Assembly (NCBI GenBank): GCA_028554755.1
Contig: JAPTOF010000019.1
Coordinates: 444,001 to 508,000 of the forward strand
Origin: Cordia subcordata
Taxonomy: Eukaryota > Streptophyta > Magnoliopsida > Boraginales > Cordiaceae
Direction: 5' to 3'
DNA: 64,000 nt
Below the pieces are notes generated by a model. The model was not told the origin of the DNA, did not search any database, and saw only the letters and a program-made list of their open reading frames with translations. Every line of letters starts with the position of its first letter. The stretch's first letter is position 1. The position numbers were made by a program, and so were the translations under genes. Below, piece by piece: positions 25,565 through 37,687 of this stretch.

Positions 25565-25791
25565 TAGACAATATACAAAGAAAATCATTAACTGCTCACA
25601 GCCTAACATGCTAAGTAACAGAAAGCATAGATGATTATTTTGAATGATGTTCTTTAATTTATTAGAAATAATTTTTTTTAAAAAGAATAAAATAAAATAA
25701 TCAAGGAGAACAAGCAAGGCGATCAGAAAGCTCGCTAACCTGAACATGCGTTGAAGGAGTTATTCTTCCATCCATGTGATTTTGTGCATCG

Positions 25792-27131
25792 TTATCTTCT
25801 GGGAAGTTCATCAGTAGTTTGATGATCCTCAAGGCCATCATCATTCTTATAATCGTTAATGGAAGACACACCACAAAATTCTCCAGCAGCTTCAATAGTT
25901 TCTGAAGATGTTGATTCACCATTTACTCCATTTTTTTCATCAGTAATTGGTGTGGTATTGATCATCTGATTACTTGTACTTGCAGCACAAGCTGTAACGC
26001 TTACATTATGATCGTGTCTATAATTACCACCATTTGTACCCAGCAGGCTACTGACCGATGGGGTACGAGCCATGAAGAGTTGGGGAATAATATGAGGGTT
26101 TCCATATCCATATGGCAGCGAATACTGATCTTGATAATACTGATGATGATGATGATGACTGCTGAAAAAATTCTGATAAGCAGCCCCATGGAAGTTTGGC
26201 GACGCATAATAGCAGTACCCTCTTCCGGGCATATTCTCACTAGCAGCAGCATTGTAGTTGTTATAGCTACCATAATAATACGGTGGAAAACCAGTACCCC
26301 AACCAGCATCATTATTATTGTTATAATCATCCAACCCATTGTTATAAGCGTCATAAAAATTAGCAGCATGATCAAGCTCATCATCATCATCATCATTCTG
26401 ATCACGATTGTTAATATTGTTGTTCCTCTCCAGGTTAGGCTTATAAGCCCTTTTCACCTCCACTCGCTTGCCTTTCAAGGTCTTAAACCCCAAGGCGGTC
26501 TCCGGAACCTCTGACTCAAAAGTAACAAACCCAAAACCCCTAGGCCTACCTTCTTGGCCACAAATCTTTGCAGCGTCTCTAACTCTTCCAAAACTCTCAA
26601 AGTAGCCTTTAAGCTCTTCCTCAGTCAAACTAGGTGGTAATCCCCCAACAAAGATTTTATTAACATTAACCTCCGCGCTTCCCTCGACCCTATTTTTGCG
26701 TTGTTCCTCAGCCATCTCACTTTTAGACTTTGCCTTTTTAACTTCTACCTATTAATACGTATTCATCATTGCACATAATATATGAACAAACATATATACC
26801 CCAAAAAGGGGAAAAAAAAAAAAAAAGAGGCAAGAAAAAATAGAAAAATAAACTTGGGAGATTTAAGCATGCAACAAAAAGAGTGAGAGTAGAAGAAACA
26901 TGGGCTAACCGATTTTCCGAGTATGACGTGTTCATCTTTATAGACTTGGTCTAGAGAAGAAGGGGCAGAGAAGGTGACAAAACCAAAACCACGATTGCAG
27001 TTTGTTTCTTTGTGCTTGGGGATCTCACACTTTTTGATTTCGCCATATTTCTCGAAGTGTTGCGCCAACGTTTCTTCGCTTGCTTCATGTGGAACTCCTC
27101 CAACAAAAACCTTGCATTCTTGGGGATTCAT
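25792..27131 (-). CDS. Two-RRM hnRNP-like RNA-binding protein, two exons
   Basis: Exon 1 is 27131-26910 and exon 2 is 26748-25792, with a GT-AG intron at phase 0; 392 residues plus stop. RRM1 has RNP2 VFVGGV (8-13) and RNP1 RGFGFVTF (47-54). Its last strand is split by the intron: GKS joins VEVKKA. RRM2 has RNP2 IFVGGL (106-111) and RNP1 RGFGFVTF (144-151). The remaining ~215 residues are rich in Asn, Tyr, Gly, Asp and His (HHHHH at about 274), a prion-like tail typical of hnRNP A/B or DAZAP1-like proteins. The family acts in the nucleus or cytoplasm on mRNA processing, transport or stability; the specific target cannot be inferred. The intron removal is required, since exon 1 alone runs into poor intron sequence. 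A further 3' exon is possible but not needed. Confidence 0.88.
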
Positions 27132-27893
27132 CGTTACGCAAAAATCCTGGCTGAAAGAGACGAAGTTTTAGAAAGAAACCTCGAAAATATAGTTGAACTA
27201 GTATAATCTGAATAGGATTAGAGTGCAAAAGCGGTAACCCTTTTTCTTTTTTCCTTGTGAGGTCCACCTCAAAGGGGGTTCAATTTGAGTTAAAGTCTAC
27301 TTACATATACATTATATTATTATAATAAAAAAAATATATGGACTGATACATCGTCCCAATAAAACATTGGTTAGTAAAATAAATATTATTTCTTATAATT
27401 ACAAATATAAAATATTAAAACATACTTTTCAATAAGTTTACAAGGAAAACTACGTCTTTCTATGTATGAATGAAACAAATGTTTTGCTTAACCTATTCCA
27501 AATACAGTTTTAAAGAAATAATATGGGCTTGAATTGTTCGTTGTTTTTATTATTTTTGGTTGCTCGAATTGATCATAGCAAAAACGTATAAGAATTTTCT
27601 ATAGAAAAAAGATTGTAAAATTTAATTTATGTTTCCATTTTTTTTATAAAAAAAAAGTGAATAAAACTTCTTATTAACTAAAAATTTTAGTTTAGGTATA
27701 TAATGATATTGACTCAACTTTTATCTTTAGATTTTTTTTTTCAAATTAATTAAAATATCTCAGTTGAGATAAAAGAAAATTAATATCACTGTTTCTAACT
27801 AGTACCAATCAGTTACAATACACTGTAATCTTTAATTCTTTGTCATAGATCGTTTAAGGTACTTAATCCCCTTAATCATTCCGACTTGAAAAA
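27132..27893. other. RRM gene upstream region
   Basis: 5' flank of the RRM gene, then AT-rich DNA up to the right inverted-repeat arm. No gene seen. Confidence 0.4.
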
Positions 27894-28650
27894 CTTGTCT
27901 ACTATAGCAATTCAATAAAGAAAATTAACATATATCTAAACTTAATAGCTTTCTTAGTTCATAGATTGATATAATTTATGCACTGGATGTAGATATTTTT
28001 ATTGAACTATAGTTGGAAGCTCATAATTTTTGTCACTATAGTAATTTATTTTTAATTTTTTCGTCTAAGCAACAATTATAAACAAGTTCTTTTTTATTAA
28101 AATTATCAAAGTAAAATTTTCACTTAAACGAAAAATGACTTTATTACAGATAATTTGGTTACCTATATCGAAAAAGAAATAATTAAAGTGCTCATATTGA
28201 TAAGATAATTTATAAATTCTAACATGAGAGATGAAGCCAACATTGACTAAAATAGTAAATCTTTGTTTACATAACTTTACATCATTTTTTACAAATACTG
28301 TTCTTTACAGGTTTTATTTTACGATTTTTCAATGGTGATCTAGATTTGACACTTAGTGATATTTAAAATATTTTTACGGCTCGTTTGATTTTTTTTTTTC
28401 AAAAATACATTTTTGTAAAACTTCTTTTTTTTATAAGCCAAAATTTATGACTTCCGAAAAAAATAGTTTTTTTATAAGCCAAAATTTATGACTTCCGAAA
28501 AAAGATGCAATTGAGTTTTTTTTTCAGAGTTTCATTTTTTTTGAAATCAAATTGTAAAAAAGATGTGATTTTTCTAAGAAAAAAAATATTTTTCATAAAA
28601 AATCAATCCAAACAAATCCTTGATCTTAGCTCCCCAATATCAAATTCTTC
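27894..28650. repeat. Right arm of the inverted repeat, with a nested insertion
   Basis: Inverse of 25024-25564. Collinearity breaks near 28376 and resumes near 28620 (tcttagctccccaatatcaa against the inverse of the left arm), so about 240 bp has been inserted here. Confidence 0.8.
28376..28619. mobile_element. MITE nested in the right inverted-repeat arm
   Basis: The ends are ggctcgtttgattttt and aaaatcaatccaaacaaatcc, an inverse pair like the other Tourist-like MITEs here. The insertion interrupts the match between arms. An internal 41-bp tandem duplication (28431-28471, 28472-28512) contains ttataagccaaaatttatga. Confidence 0.65.
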
Positions 28651-29672
28651 ACGCCGCACCTACTCCTGAGCATGAGAGTAAGTCTTTGACCTCCTAAGTA
28701 CAGGAGCATGTCTTCGACCGACTGAAAGGGAGTGAGGCCTTCCCCATTGTATATCCAATGCTTAAGTTACAGATGCTTCATATGTTTAAAATGCTTGAGA
28801 GAGAAACATCGAAAAGTGAATTTTTGAGAAAGCCCCCACTGTTCATGGAACAAATAGGTATTTATAGGAATTCCAGAGTGGAGGGATATTTATAGGCGTT
28901 TCGATCTTGACTCCAAGACTTACCTCTTTCATGTTGTATTAATTGTTTCTTTTGCTGTTAAAATTGTCTTCTTCCACAAAAAAATAAATAAATAAAAAAT
29001 AGTAATCACACGCATAATCTAATAATTAAACTTCTCGCATGGCCAGGGCATCACCTTGCACGTTTTGTCATGGATTTAGTGGAGCTAAAGGGTGGACATC
29101 AATCTAACAATTTATTTGAGTAGAGAAAATACATCTATTAATTAACTCTCCTAAAGGGTAATTTATGCATGCTCCACTTGTTCTCTAATTGGAGAGGATC
29201 CAAAACGCAATTTGTAGCAATTGCAGAGATGCAAAAAGAAAGGAATCGGAATTTACTTTGGCAGTTAATAAGTGTACTGTCATTCTTTTGTTTGCCATAC
29301 GTACGTTAGAAATGGTAAACTATAACAATCAGCCCTCAACGAATCATAACAATTTCTCCTACGCAGATCACATATTCACATGTCACCTTCATCTTCTGCG
29401 GAGAGAGACTTATCTAACAGAAAAGAAAAAAGAAAAATCTAAGAGTCATGTCACTAAATTATATACGGTTACATGTTTGTAATTCATTACAATCGGATTG
29501 TGATATGGACTCACTGATGTTATTGTATACAGAGAACACATGTAGAAGACCATTATATCTAGGGAAGCCACATAAAACTGCCTTTTGGATGTTTAACAGA
29601 ATATGAGATCCTGTTTCACTTCAGGACAAAGCTAGAAAGAGAAGCAGCTGGCATATAACTTGGGGCAAGGCT
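28651..29672. other. Intergenic, 3' side of the peroxiredoxin-like gene
   Basis: No gene seen. 28660-28945 has a less AT-rich, repeat-like look and could be transposon debris, unclassified. Confidence 0.35.
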
Positions 29673-32426
29673 TCATGAAACCGGAACTTTACAGCAGATA
29701 TCCAGGATGTCATCTAACGGAGCATGATCACCCGTTCCTTCATCCTTCCGTGCATACAACAATTGCTTCCCTTTGAAGACAAACATCCCTCCCTAATGAT
29801 AAACACCAGAGATATGGCAATTTATATTGACAAATAATAAAACTAAAGAGCTCACACGAAAACCAAAATAGGAACAAGTCAAACCTGTTGCAAGACACTA
29901 CTTCTATCGTCTGGGGTGGCTTCAATTGTATAGTTCTTCACGGCCTTTCGCAGCACTTCATATCTTGAAAACACCTTAGCCTGTCATGTCGGAGTCAAGA
30001 AGTAGGAAACTAGGTAAACACTGGCAAACTAGTTTCTAATTTCATCTTCTTAATATTGGCTCTTTAGGCACAGGGCAGGCAGAGTGTTGGACGCTTACAC
30101 TAGCTGGGTTGAAAAATGTACGGCCAATACCATAATACAAGCCGAAAACATCATAAGCCTGAAAGAAGTTTAGTATAAAGTGATTATTGCAAATAGAAGA
30201 AATCCATAGGGCATAGTCAATGAGATACGAAGATATTACCTTACGGTCAGGATCAGCGTAAAGGCAATCCAATGGAAATGGTAACTGGTCATACAATTGA
30301 AAATACTGAGAACAATCAACTCCAGAGAAACAGGAAAAGACTAATGATACGCTAACGACATGACAAAGTTGAAAATGCTTTATCTGTTCCGATTTTAGTG
30401 AAAGTGGAAGAGCTAGTCTCCTGCGTGTCTATGAGTGCATCCAGCCTAACTTTTGACTTATGATCATTTCAGCTTACTCTTTATTAAGCAAATTAAAGTC
30501 AGACTCAGTATGATTTACATGAACGGACTAGCAAACAATGCGATGCAATGGAAGTGCATAAAATACATCTTTACCATACAAATAGAAACAAGGTATATTT
30601 GTTGCCGAAAAACCACAAGCTGGACTGGTAATTTAAGGTCAAAGCACAAACATTAGAATTCACTAGACGAAGATATGTTGTAACCCCATCCACAAAATTT
30701 ATATTATATACACATGCCATTTACCTATTAGCCAAAATGAGAGTCCACAGAACACCCTGATTAATCACTATGACATATCAGTGATTTAAGTAATGCTCAA
30801 CTCCTCATGCTGCTAGTCACCTTCATGGTTGCCAACCCAAGGACATAATCCACTAAAAAGAGCATGTATTAAGAAGAAGAAAACAAATTTCAACCGTGCC
30901 CTAGTACTTAGTCTATTTGAAGGCCTAGTCCAAGCAAAAATAACCCAGAAAGTGATTTCTGGAGTAGAATTGCATATACGGACAAAGATAACGAATACCC
31001 TCTCCGCTAGAATACGAGCTTTATTAGGAGTACCAACACCAACTGCAACTAGCTTCACACCTGCAGTATCAAATCTTGACTTTGTTTCTTTGAGAGCATC
31101 GGCAAGTTCCCAACTACAATGAGAAAACATATCATAGAGACAGGTCATAGAATAGAAGATCCTGCAGACCAGGCTTACTCAGGAACGGGCGGTTTTGCTA
31201 TTTACCAGCAAGGGCATCCAAAATGTCTCAAAAGTGCAACCACAGCCATACCCTATACAAAGGAGATGCAAATAAGGAACTCTTTAAAATGGGATGAGTA
31301 TAAAGGACAATTGCAATTCAAGGAAATTTAGATTAATACGAGAGAAACCTAGTAAGCCAAGCACCTAGCACGCATGCTTCAAGGACACAAAATAAACGCA
31401 GATTAACTTCTAACCACAGTTAAACCAAGATCAAATGAGAGACGAGTTAAATCATATACATTTACACACAGGAAAGCTTCCCTAAATTCTTGGGGGAGAA
31501 TTAAAGAGGACAATTTCGAGTTTTAAAAAGACAATGTGGAAGCCATTTGCCAAATTCAAGGGGAGTGGAGGGGCAGGGGTGACCGGGTCTGCGAAGCGTA
31601 AGTGGTTTTCAAACACTAATTCAGCAAGTAAACAAGTATGGACTTGACTGTTTCCGTAACACCCCCTGGCCCCTGCTTCCCCAAGGGCTGTTAATAAAAG
31701 AAGGACTCGTTCTAGCTTCCATTAACATGTCCCTCCGAGTATCCGCAGTAAGATATTTGGAAATTCCTCCACGTTGTGCTTGTTAACGAAAGCAAAAACC
31801 AACTGTATGATGATTGATGACAGCAAAAATTTATATCGAAACTCATTAATCAACTGTAGACATTAAAATAACTAAATAAACTACTTTAAAAGCTTAATGT
31901 GGTTAGTTATGAGATCATAAGAGTCATATCGGCAGCCGCGAGATAACAGTGGACATTGAAGGCTCAAATGAAAAACTTTAGCGTATGTTAGGTGCGCGTA
32001 TTGAAGAATAACAAACAAAAGAAATAAAATCTGTGTCGAATAAACTAATCTCTAAATGAGATGATCAATTTTACCGTCGGAAGAAGAAACAGAAGTGAAG
32101 ATTCGAATTTTAGGTACCTCCTCTTGGTCCCATAAGTCTTTGAACTTGAGGGACTCGCCAGTGGCAGTAAAGATGCTGACGTCACCAAGGACGTCGCCGA
32201 CATCAGCGGAGAAGCCGGCTGCGGCGGCGGCGGAAGAAGCGGAGGAAGATGCTTTGACCATGACAGTTGACCGACTCGGCTTCAATGTCTCTGCAAAAGG
32301 TATTTTAGTAGAAACAGAGGAAACTTGGGATGGCAAAAGTAATAATTGAGGTTGAGATGATAGATAAGAAGAAGGAGAAGAAACAGGAGCGGATTGAATG
32401 AACGTCAGGCTGTGTGAAGATATCAT
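29673..32426 (-). CDS. Chloroplast peroxiredoxin-like 2 / AAED1 family thioredoxin-fold protein, seven exons
   Basis: Exons: 32426-32118, 31252-31206, 31113-30999, 30284-30240, 30158-30099, 29980-29885, 29792-29673. Borders are all GT-AG and phases agree, giving 263 residues. The first ~60 are Ser/Pro-rich with few acids, like a chloroplast transit peptide. A thioredoxin-like fold follows, with AVVALLRHFGCPCCWELAD (about 106-124). C116, C118 and C119 are candidate redox cysteines in the CPxC position. Next come VGVGTPNKARILAER, LPFPLDCLYADPDRK, GLYYGIGRTFFNPAS, and a C-terminal GG-x-FVFKGKQLLYARKDEGTGDHAPLDDIL. This matches Arabidopsis At2g37240/At5g65840-type proteins, presumed antioxidant. 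An in-frame Met at 32519 would add 31 residues; I prefer 32426 because MISSHSLTFIQ starts a better transit peptide. Confidence 0.9.
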
Positions 32427-32519
32427 TTTGTTGTTGCTTCTTTCGTAATTTTTAAATTGAGGGATTTGAGTTGTGGGGGTAATGGAGTGAACGGTTTTGC
32501 TTTTTGTGCTTTGCGCCAA

Positions 32520-34163
32520 ATTGCGTAATCAATTGACCAAAAAAATCCAGCTTACCCTTCATGTGGCGGGGAATAGCTTCCCAATCCTACGTAAAACGGC
32601 GTCGTAAAGATAGAGGATGCAAGCAAACGTATTGCAATCCTCTTTCTTCCTTTTCTTTCTTTCTTCTTCTTTGTTTACTTTTGGCTATAGATGGGGTAAA
32701 AAAATAATAATAATAATAATTGAAAAAAAAAAATAACAGAAAGATTTGAACGTTGAGAACATGATTATAGGCATTCAATTTATTACTAAAAAAAATCTAT
32801 TACTAAAAATTATGTCAAAAATATGAAACAATTGCAGTAAAGATTAAAGTTTTTCTTTAAAAAAAAAAAAAGAAATTTTCTATGACATTCATCAAATTAA
32901 TAATTAATTATCTGAAAAAATGATTTTTTCTTAATAAGAATTTTCTTGGGTAATTAATTTCCATAGTACAATTTTTTCCTCCCCATTTTATACTCCACGA
33001 CATGGAGTCCATTTGAATAGTAATGGGCGAGAAAAAGAATGCTGTTGCCCATTCGAATAGTAATGAAATTAATTAAGACATAATTATATAGTTGATCACT
33101 GACAATTTATAACTATTAATAGGATGTCACTATTACTTATGAGTACTTATATTTAGTAAATAGGTGAATATATATTATCCAAGTACATATTTAATTATTT
33201 ATCGTTTGTTTACTAATTCTAATATTTAATATTTTAATAAATTTATGAGCCCGGTCTGTCCTGATTATTCACCATAGTTAAGCTAAATGTGTCATGCATG
33301 ATGAGGTGGTGAATGACTTAGCTTCCCAATCCCCCACAGGCCACCACAGTAATTGACCGTTGCGTTTTAGAGATGCCGGCATCCTGCAGGCATATTATCG
33401 ACACCCATCTTTGCTACTTCTCACAGATATTCTTAATCACTCCATAATATTATAACTTAAATTTTAGACATTATTAATCACACAAGTGTTTATGTCGTTC
33501 ACACATCTGGTATATATATATACCGGTGATATATATCTACATGGTTTTAGTTTAGTATTCGTTTGTTTCATTTGTAAAATTTGGACGTAACGGACACACG
33601 AAAAAAAGGGGTGCTGCACTTAGGCACACGCATATGTATGTTAGAAGTAAAATTTGATAAACTCAAAAAGTCAATGATAACTAGTAAATGACCAAATAAT
33701 TGTCCAGCAACGTCCTAGTGCCCTTAGTGAAATATTCTCAAGATGAGAGGGTGTTAAATCACGAGAGCTGCATGGGCATATGGCGACATATATTTATTAA
33801 CTCACCAAAAAATGGTGCCCCATTTACTGTGACTTTCTCTGCATGTTTGAAATTGATTGATTGGTATTCACTGAATCTGCCCATATGCTACCTTACTAAT
33901 CAACTGAAATTTTTATTGTTTTTTGACTTGGAGTCTTGGACCGGCGAATATATATATCAAATCAACGTAGAGAAATTAACTTGAGACCACCGCCCATGGA
34001 AATATATGCATCCCGTAGAAGATTTTGCCAATAATATGTGCAATTATAAACATGCATGGGCACCCCATGACCTAAAAAGAAATTTTCTGCTATTTCCAAG
34101 AGAAGATTCAATCATTGCATATCGACGTAAAACTGTTTCCGTTTAAGTTTTGCCTCACATTTA
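32520..34163. other. Intergenic
   Basis: 5' flank of the peroxiredoxin-like gene, then AT-rich DNA with poly-A runs (32858-32870). No convincing gene seen. Confidence 0.4.
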
Positions 34164-34433
34164 TGCTCTGTTTGTTATAGTCTTATTTTAAGATACTTAT
34201 CATATTAAAATGAGGGCACATCTTATAAAATTTAAGAAATCTTATCATGCATTCTATAAAAATTCAAAATAAAACTATACTTTTTTTATCATAAAAAATA
34301 AGCAATCCATCCTATCTTACGTTTTAAAACTATAGAATGCATAATATATGTGATAAGATATCTTAAATCTTATAAGATATTTTCAAATTTCAATAAGATA
34401 AATATCTTAAAATAAGATCATTCCAAACACACT
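34164..34433. mobile_element. 270-bp terminal-inverted-repeat MITE, copy 1
   Basis: The ends tcttattttaagatactta and taaatatcttaaaataaga are inverse, extended outwards by gctctgtttgttatag / attccaaacacac. Nearly the same sequence, in the same orientation, occurs at 48185-48455. Target duplication not settled. Confidence 0.75.
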
Positions 34434-34450
34434 ATTAATGGTGGGGGCTG

Positions 34451-34528
34451 GCACACATTGCCTTTCATGCATGACGACTAGCTGGGATCGCACGCATTGC
34501 CTTTCATGCACGATGACTAGCTTTGAAA
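34451..34528. repeat. 39-bp tandem duplication
   Basis: Two units, 34451-34489 and 34490-34528 (cattgcctttcatgca and gactagct shared), lie just outside the MITE. Confidence 0.85.
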
Positions 34529-36245
34529 TACAATATGGTTAGCAGGGAAAAAAAAAAAAAAAAGTTGTTAACATTGCAATACCAATAACGTTGTTCTGTT
34601 GGATGCCTCTCTGAGTAAATTCGGACGAAAATTGCGAACATTAAAATTAACATGTTGATTTAGGGATTTAAAAAAAGAAAAGCAAATGACAAAATAAGGC
34701 GCTTGCCGAGCTCTTCTAAGTGTGTCATGAGTATTTATATTTCATTTCAATCAACGAGACAAGAGTCAGTTAAAAAAAAAAAAAAGAGGAAAAAAAGAAT
34801 TAAGATATAGATTCCCTACACTTATCAAAGCAATGGCTATAAAAGAGAGAAAGAGGCAAGGCGTGAACCAATGATTGCACCGCTCGCTATTCTATCCTTG
34901 GTAACTGCAGTGCAATAATAGTATTATGTACTAGACACTTTCAAATAGAAAGTCATCAGGCACAACAAAAATTTCCATGTCATGGAACATGCAATTTGCA
35001 ACAAACTACACCCAATTAATAAAATAGCTGAACACATACTTGGTACTAATTATTATGGCTAAGCTAAAGACATACATGGTGCATATATAATTCACAAATC
35101 ACAAACCTAATTTTGATTTATTTCACCAACAACTTACTGCGGCTAGTAAGTAATAAGGGGGTCCGCTTTGTGTCCCATCTGAAAAACACACTTGATAATT
35201 TGGAAGGAGTGAGTCGTGAAATCGTAGACTGAAATTTTAAATGCACATTAATTTGGAGTCGGACACTTGGATTGATAGGTATAGAACATGGAACAATACC
35301 AAGGTGATATGCTTTGGACAGTGATTCCCCACCACCTCTTCTTTGTCATATTAATATTTTTCATGAAAAAAAACATTGATATAGATATTTATATATATGA
35401 AAACATACATTTACCACATGGTATAACAGACATCTAGTCGATGGTCATTACCATGTGTTCATGAATAAATATCGCCGATTGTTTGGTTTTAATTCTTCCC
35501 GCCCTTTCCTATACGTGTTGATTGATTTGCATCCCAACCTGCCTACTCATCATTTACTACCAAAGGTAATTTTTTTTTTCTTTTTGGTCAGAGACCGGAA
35601 GGCATTTTTTCTTTTCTTTTTTTTTTATTGGTTGGAGTACAAAAGGTAGTTAATAAATGTGCTTCCTTAACGATGCTATGTATTTTTCTTTAAGAGTGTC
35701 GTTAAGTTATTTACCTACAAAAATCCCATTTCTTTTTAATTTAGATCAGCAAATCTTCCTTATTTTCAAGTTTAGAATAAAGATTTGCACGAAAAGTAGT
35801 ATTTCTTGCGTAATAGGCGCTTTCCGTTATAGGCTGACGACCTTTAATTTCTTTGTAATTGGTCGGTGAGAACTGAGAATCCTTTTTGCCCAATTTGTCT
35901 ATACTCTATTTCCCCCTCCTCCCCAAAAAAAAATTTGGTCTCTTTCTTCTTTTCTTTTCGTTGTTTAGAAAAACCTTTTGAATTAATGACGCCATCTTTA
36001 TCGATTAACTAGTAGTTTTAGTGCAATCTATTGGCAAGATATTATCATCCTATTGCAAACCATTAATGTGTTTGCATTTCATTCTCTAAAATTTGTCTAT
36101 TTTACCTAATATACAGATTGAGAATGAATGAATTAAATTAGAAAGTTATTTTAATTAAAAAAATTCTTTTAGGCGTGAAAAAAATACATGATATGGTATC
36201 AAGTATAATTAATTAATTAATATGACATTAACTCTTTTCATAATA

Positions 36246-36295
<50 letters not shown>
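34529..36295. other. Intergenic
   Basis: No gene seen. It ends in a (CTAT)n(TA)n microsatellite (36244-36295) into which the Helitron inserted. Confidence 0.4.
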
Positions 36296-36298
<3 letters not shown>

Positions 36299-37634
36299 AT
36301 ACTATTATATATAACAGACCCTATTGTATATAATATTGCTAAATGGCACTGCCAATTTCATGCCACTTATATACTGCCCCACTTAATTATTTAAAACTAT
36401 CCCAAATTTAATATATGGATATCACAGGTCTATTGTTTAAATTATACAATCAACTAAATTATTTATTTGTTGTTCAATTAGATTTCTTCTCTTTTCCTGC
36501 ACTAAAAAATCTTTCCTTTTTCATCTTCATATATTATTTATACTTAATCACTAGACTAAGATCATGGTTAAATCATTATTTTAATTTCATATTTAAGCTC
36601 ATACATTCTAATCTCGCTCATAGTAGACAGATTCACTTCCTTTTTGTTTTAGATGATCGCAATTCAATAGATTTTTTTTTTATCACCACATTTTTCATAA
36701 TTCCAAATTTCACAAATTGTCAAATCTATTTCGATTTACACACTAATTGTATGTATGTATGTATTCGTAGTGTTATTTCTTTTACTTTTGCCTCAGTTTA
36801 TAACTTTTCGAGAAAGAAGGTAAAAAAAAAAATTATTTACTATCTTACAATCTTGCACATCTATTTAAATGTTAGTTCCTTATCTGTGGTTTAAGTTGTG
36901 CTTATTTATCTCTGTTGTAGTATCTTTATCTTGGATTATGTTCTTTATTCATGTTTTTGTTTCTCATTTAAACATTTCGTCTAAAAATACATTTTTTTAT
37001 CTTTTTTTTATAATTTATCTTAATCACTGTTAGAATGTTATTTTTTTTAATTTTCTATTAGCATGTTGCTTCCTTTTACTAAACTGGTATGATTTATTAC
37101 CTTAAAATAGTAAATATATTTTTTAAAAATGGAAGTAAGTCTTCCTTCCATTTTAAGAAGAACATGTGAAAATATAAGATTCTTCAAAATCCTTTTCTAA
37201 TCTGTAATTTAATTTTAGACCCTAAATGTAATTTTGTCAATTGACAAATATATAAGAACTTGACTACTTAAAATGTTATCATATATATTGCAGTCTATTC
37301 ATTATATGATATTTAAAGCATAGTGACATCGTTAATTTCTATTTGTTTTGATACAATATAGCAAGTTATTCTCGATCATATGAAAAAGTTAGTTTTAAAA
37401 CTACTTAACTATATGTAGCGATAATGGGCTTTTTCTACCATATAGTTGCAAATATCTTTATTAGATAGGTTTAATTTTTCCCTAATACAATGTATTATTA
37501 AACATATGTGTATTATTATTGTTTAATTTATTAAAAAATAGTTCATATAATTTGTTTGAAACATTTAGATGGATTTTTTATTATATCAATCTATATAGGT
37601 CATCTCCCGTGCAATCGCACGGGTGATATACTAG
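36296..37634 (+). mobile_element. Non-autonomous Helitron
   Basis: The 5' end TCTATACTATTATAT follows the plant Helitron TCTMTAYTA consensus. At the 3' end a hairpin (CCCGTGC-AATC-GCACGGG, 37606-37623) stands 7 bp before the terminal CTAG (37631-37634). The flanking bases are A (36295) and T (37635), the standard A|T insertion site with no target duplication. The 1,339-bp interior is AT-rich. I find no Rep/helicase motif, so it depends on an autonomous partner. Open frames inside have no recognised domain. Confidence 0.87.
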
Positions 37635-37655
37635 TGTGTGTGTATATATATATAT

Positions 37656-37687
<32 letters not shown>

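Noticed and set aside
26001..26514. Open frames opposite and out of frame with the RRM gene (134 and 168 codons)
   Set aside because: They are Ile/Met-rich shadows created by the AAC/GAT-rich codons of the real Asn/Asp-rich tail.
33700..33984. 94-codon frame containing EYIYQ, considered as a phytosulfokine precursor
   Set aside because: The peptide would need YIYTQ after an acidic residue with a signal peptide; neither is present.
36415..36894. 159-codon open frame inside the Helitron
   Set aside because: AT-rich Phe/Leu/Ile/Tyr translation, no Rep, helicase or captured-gene motif.
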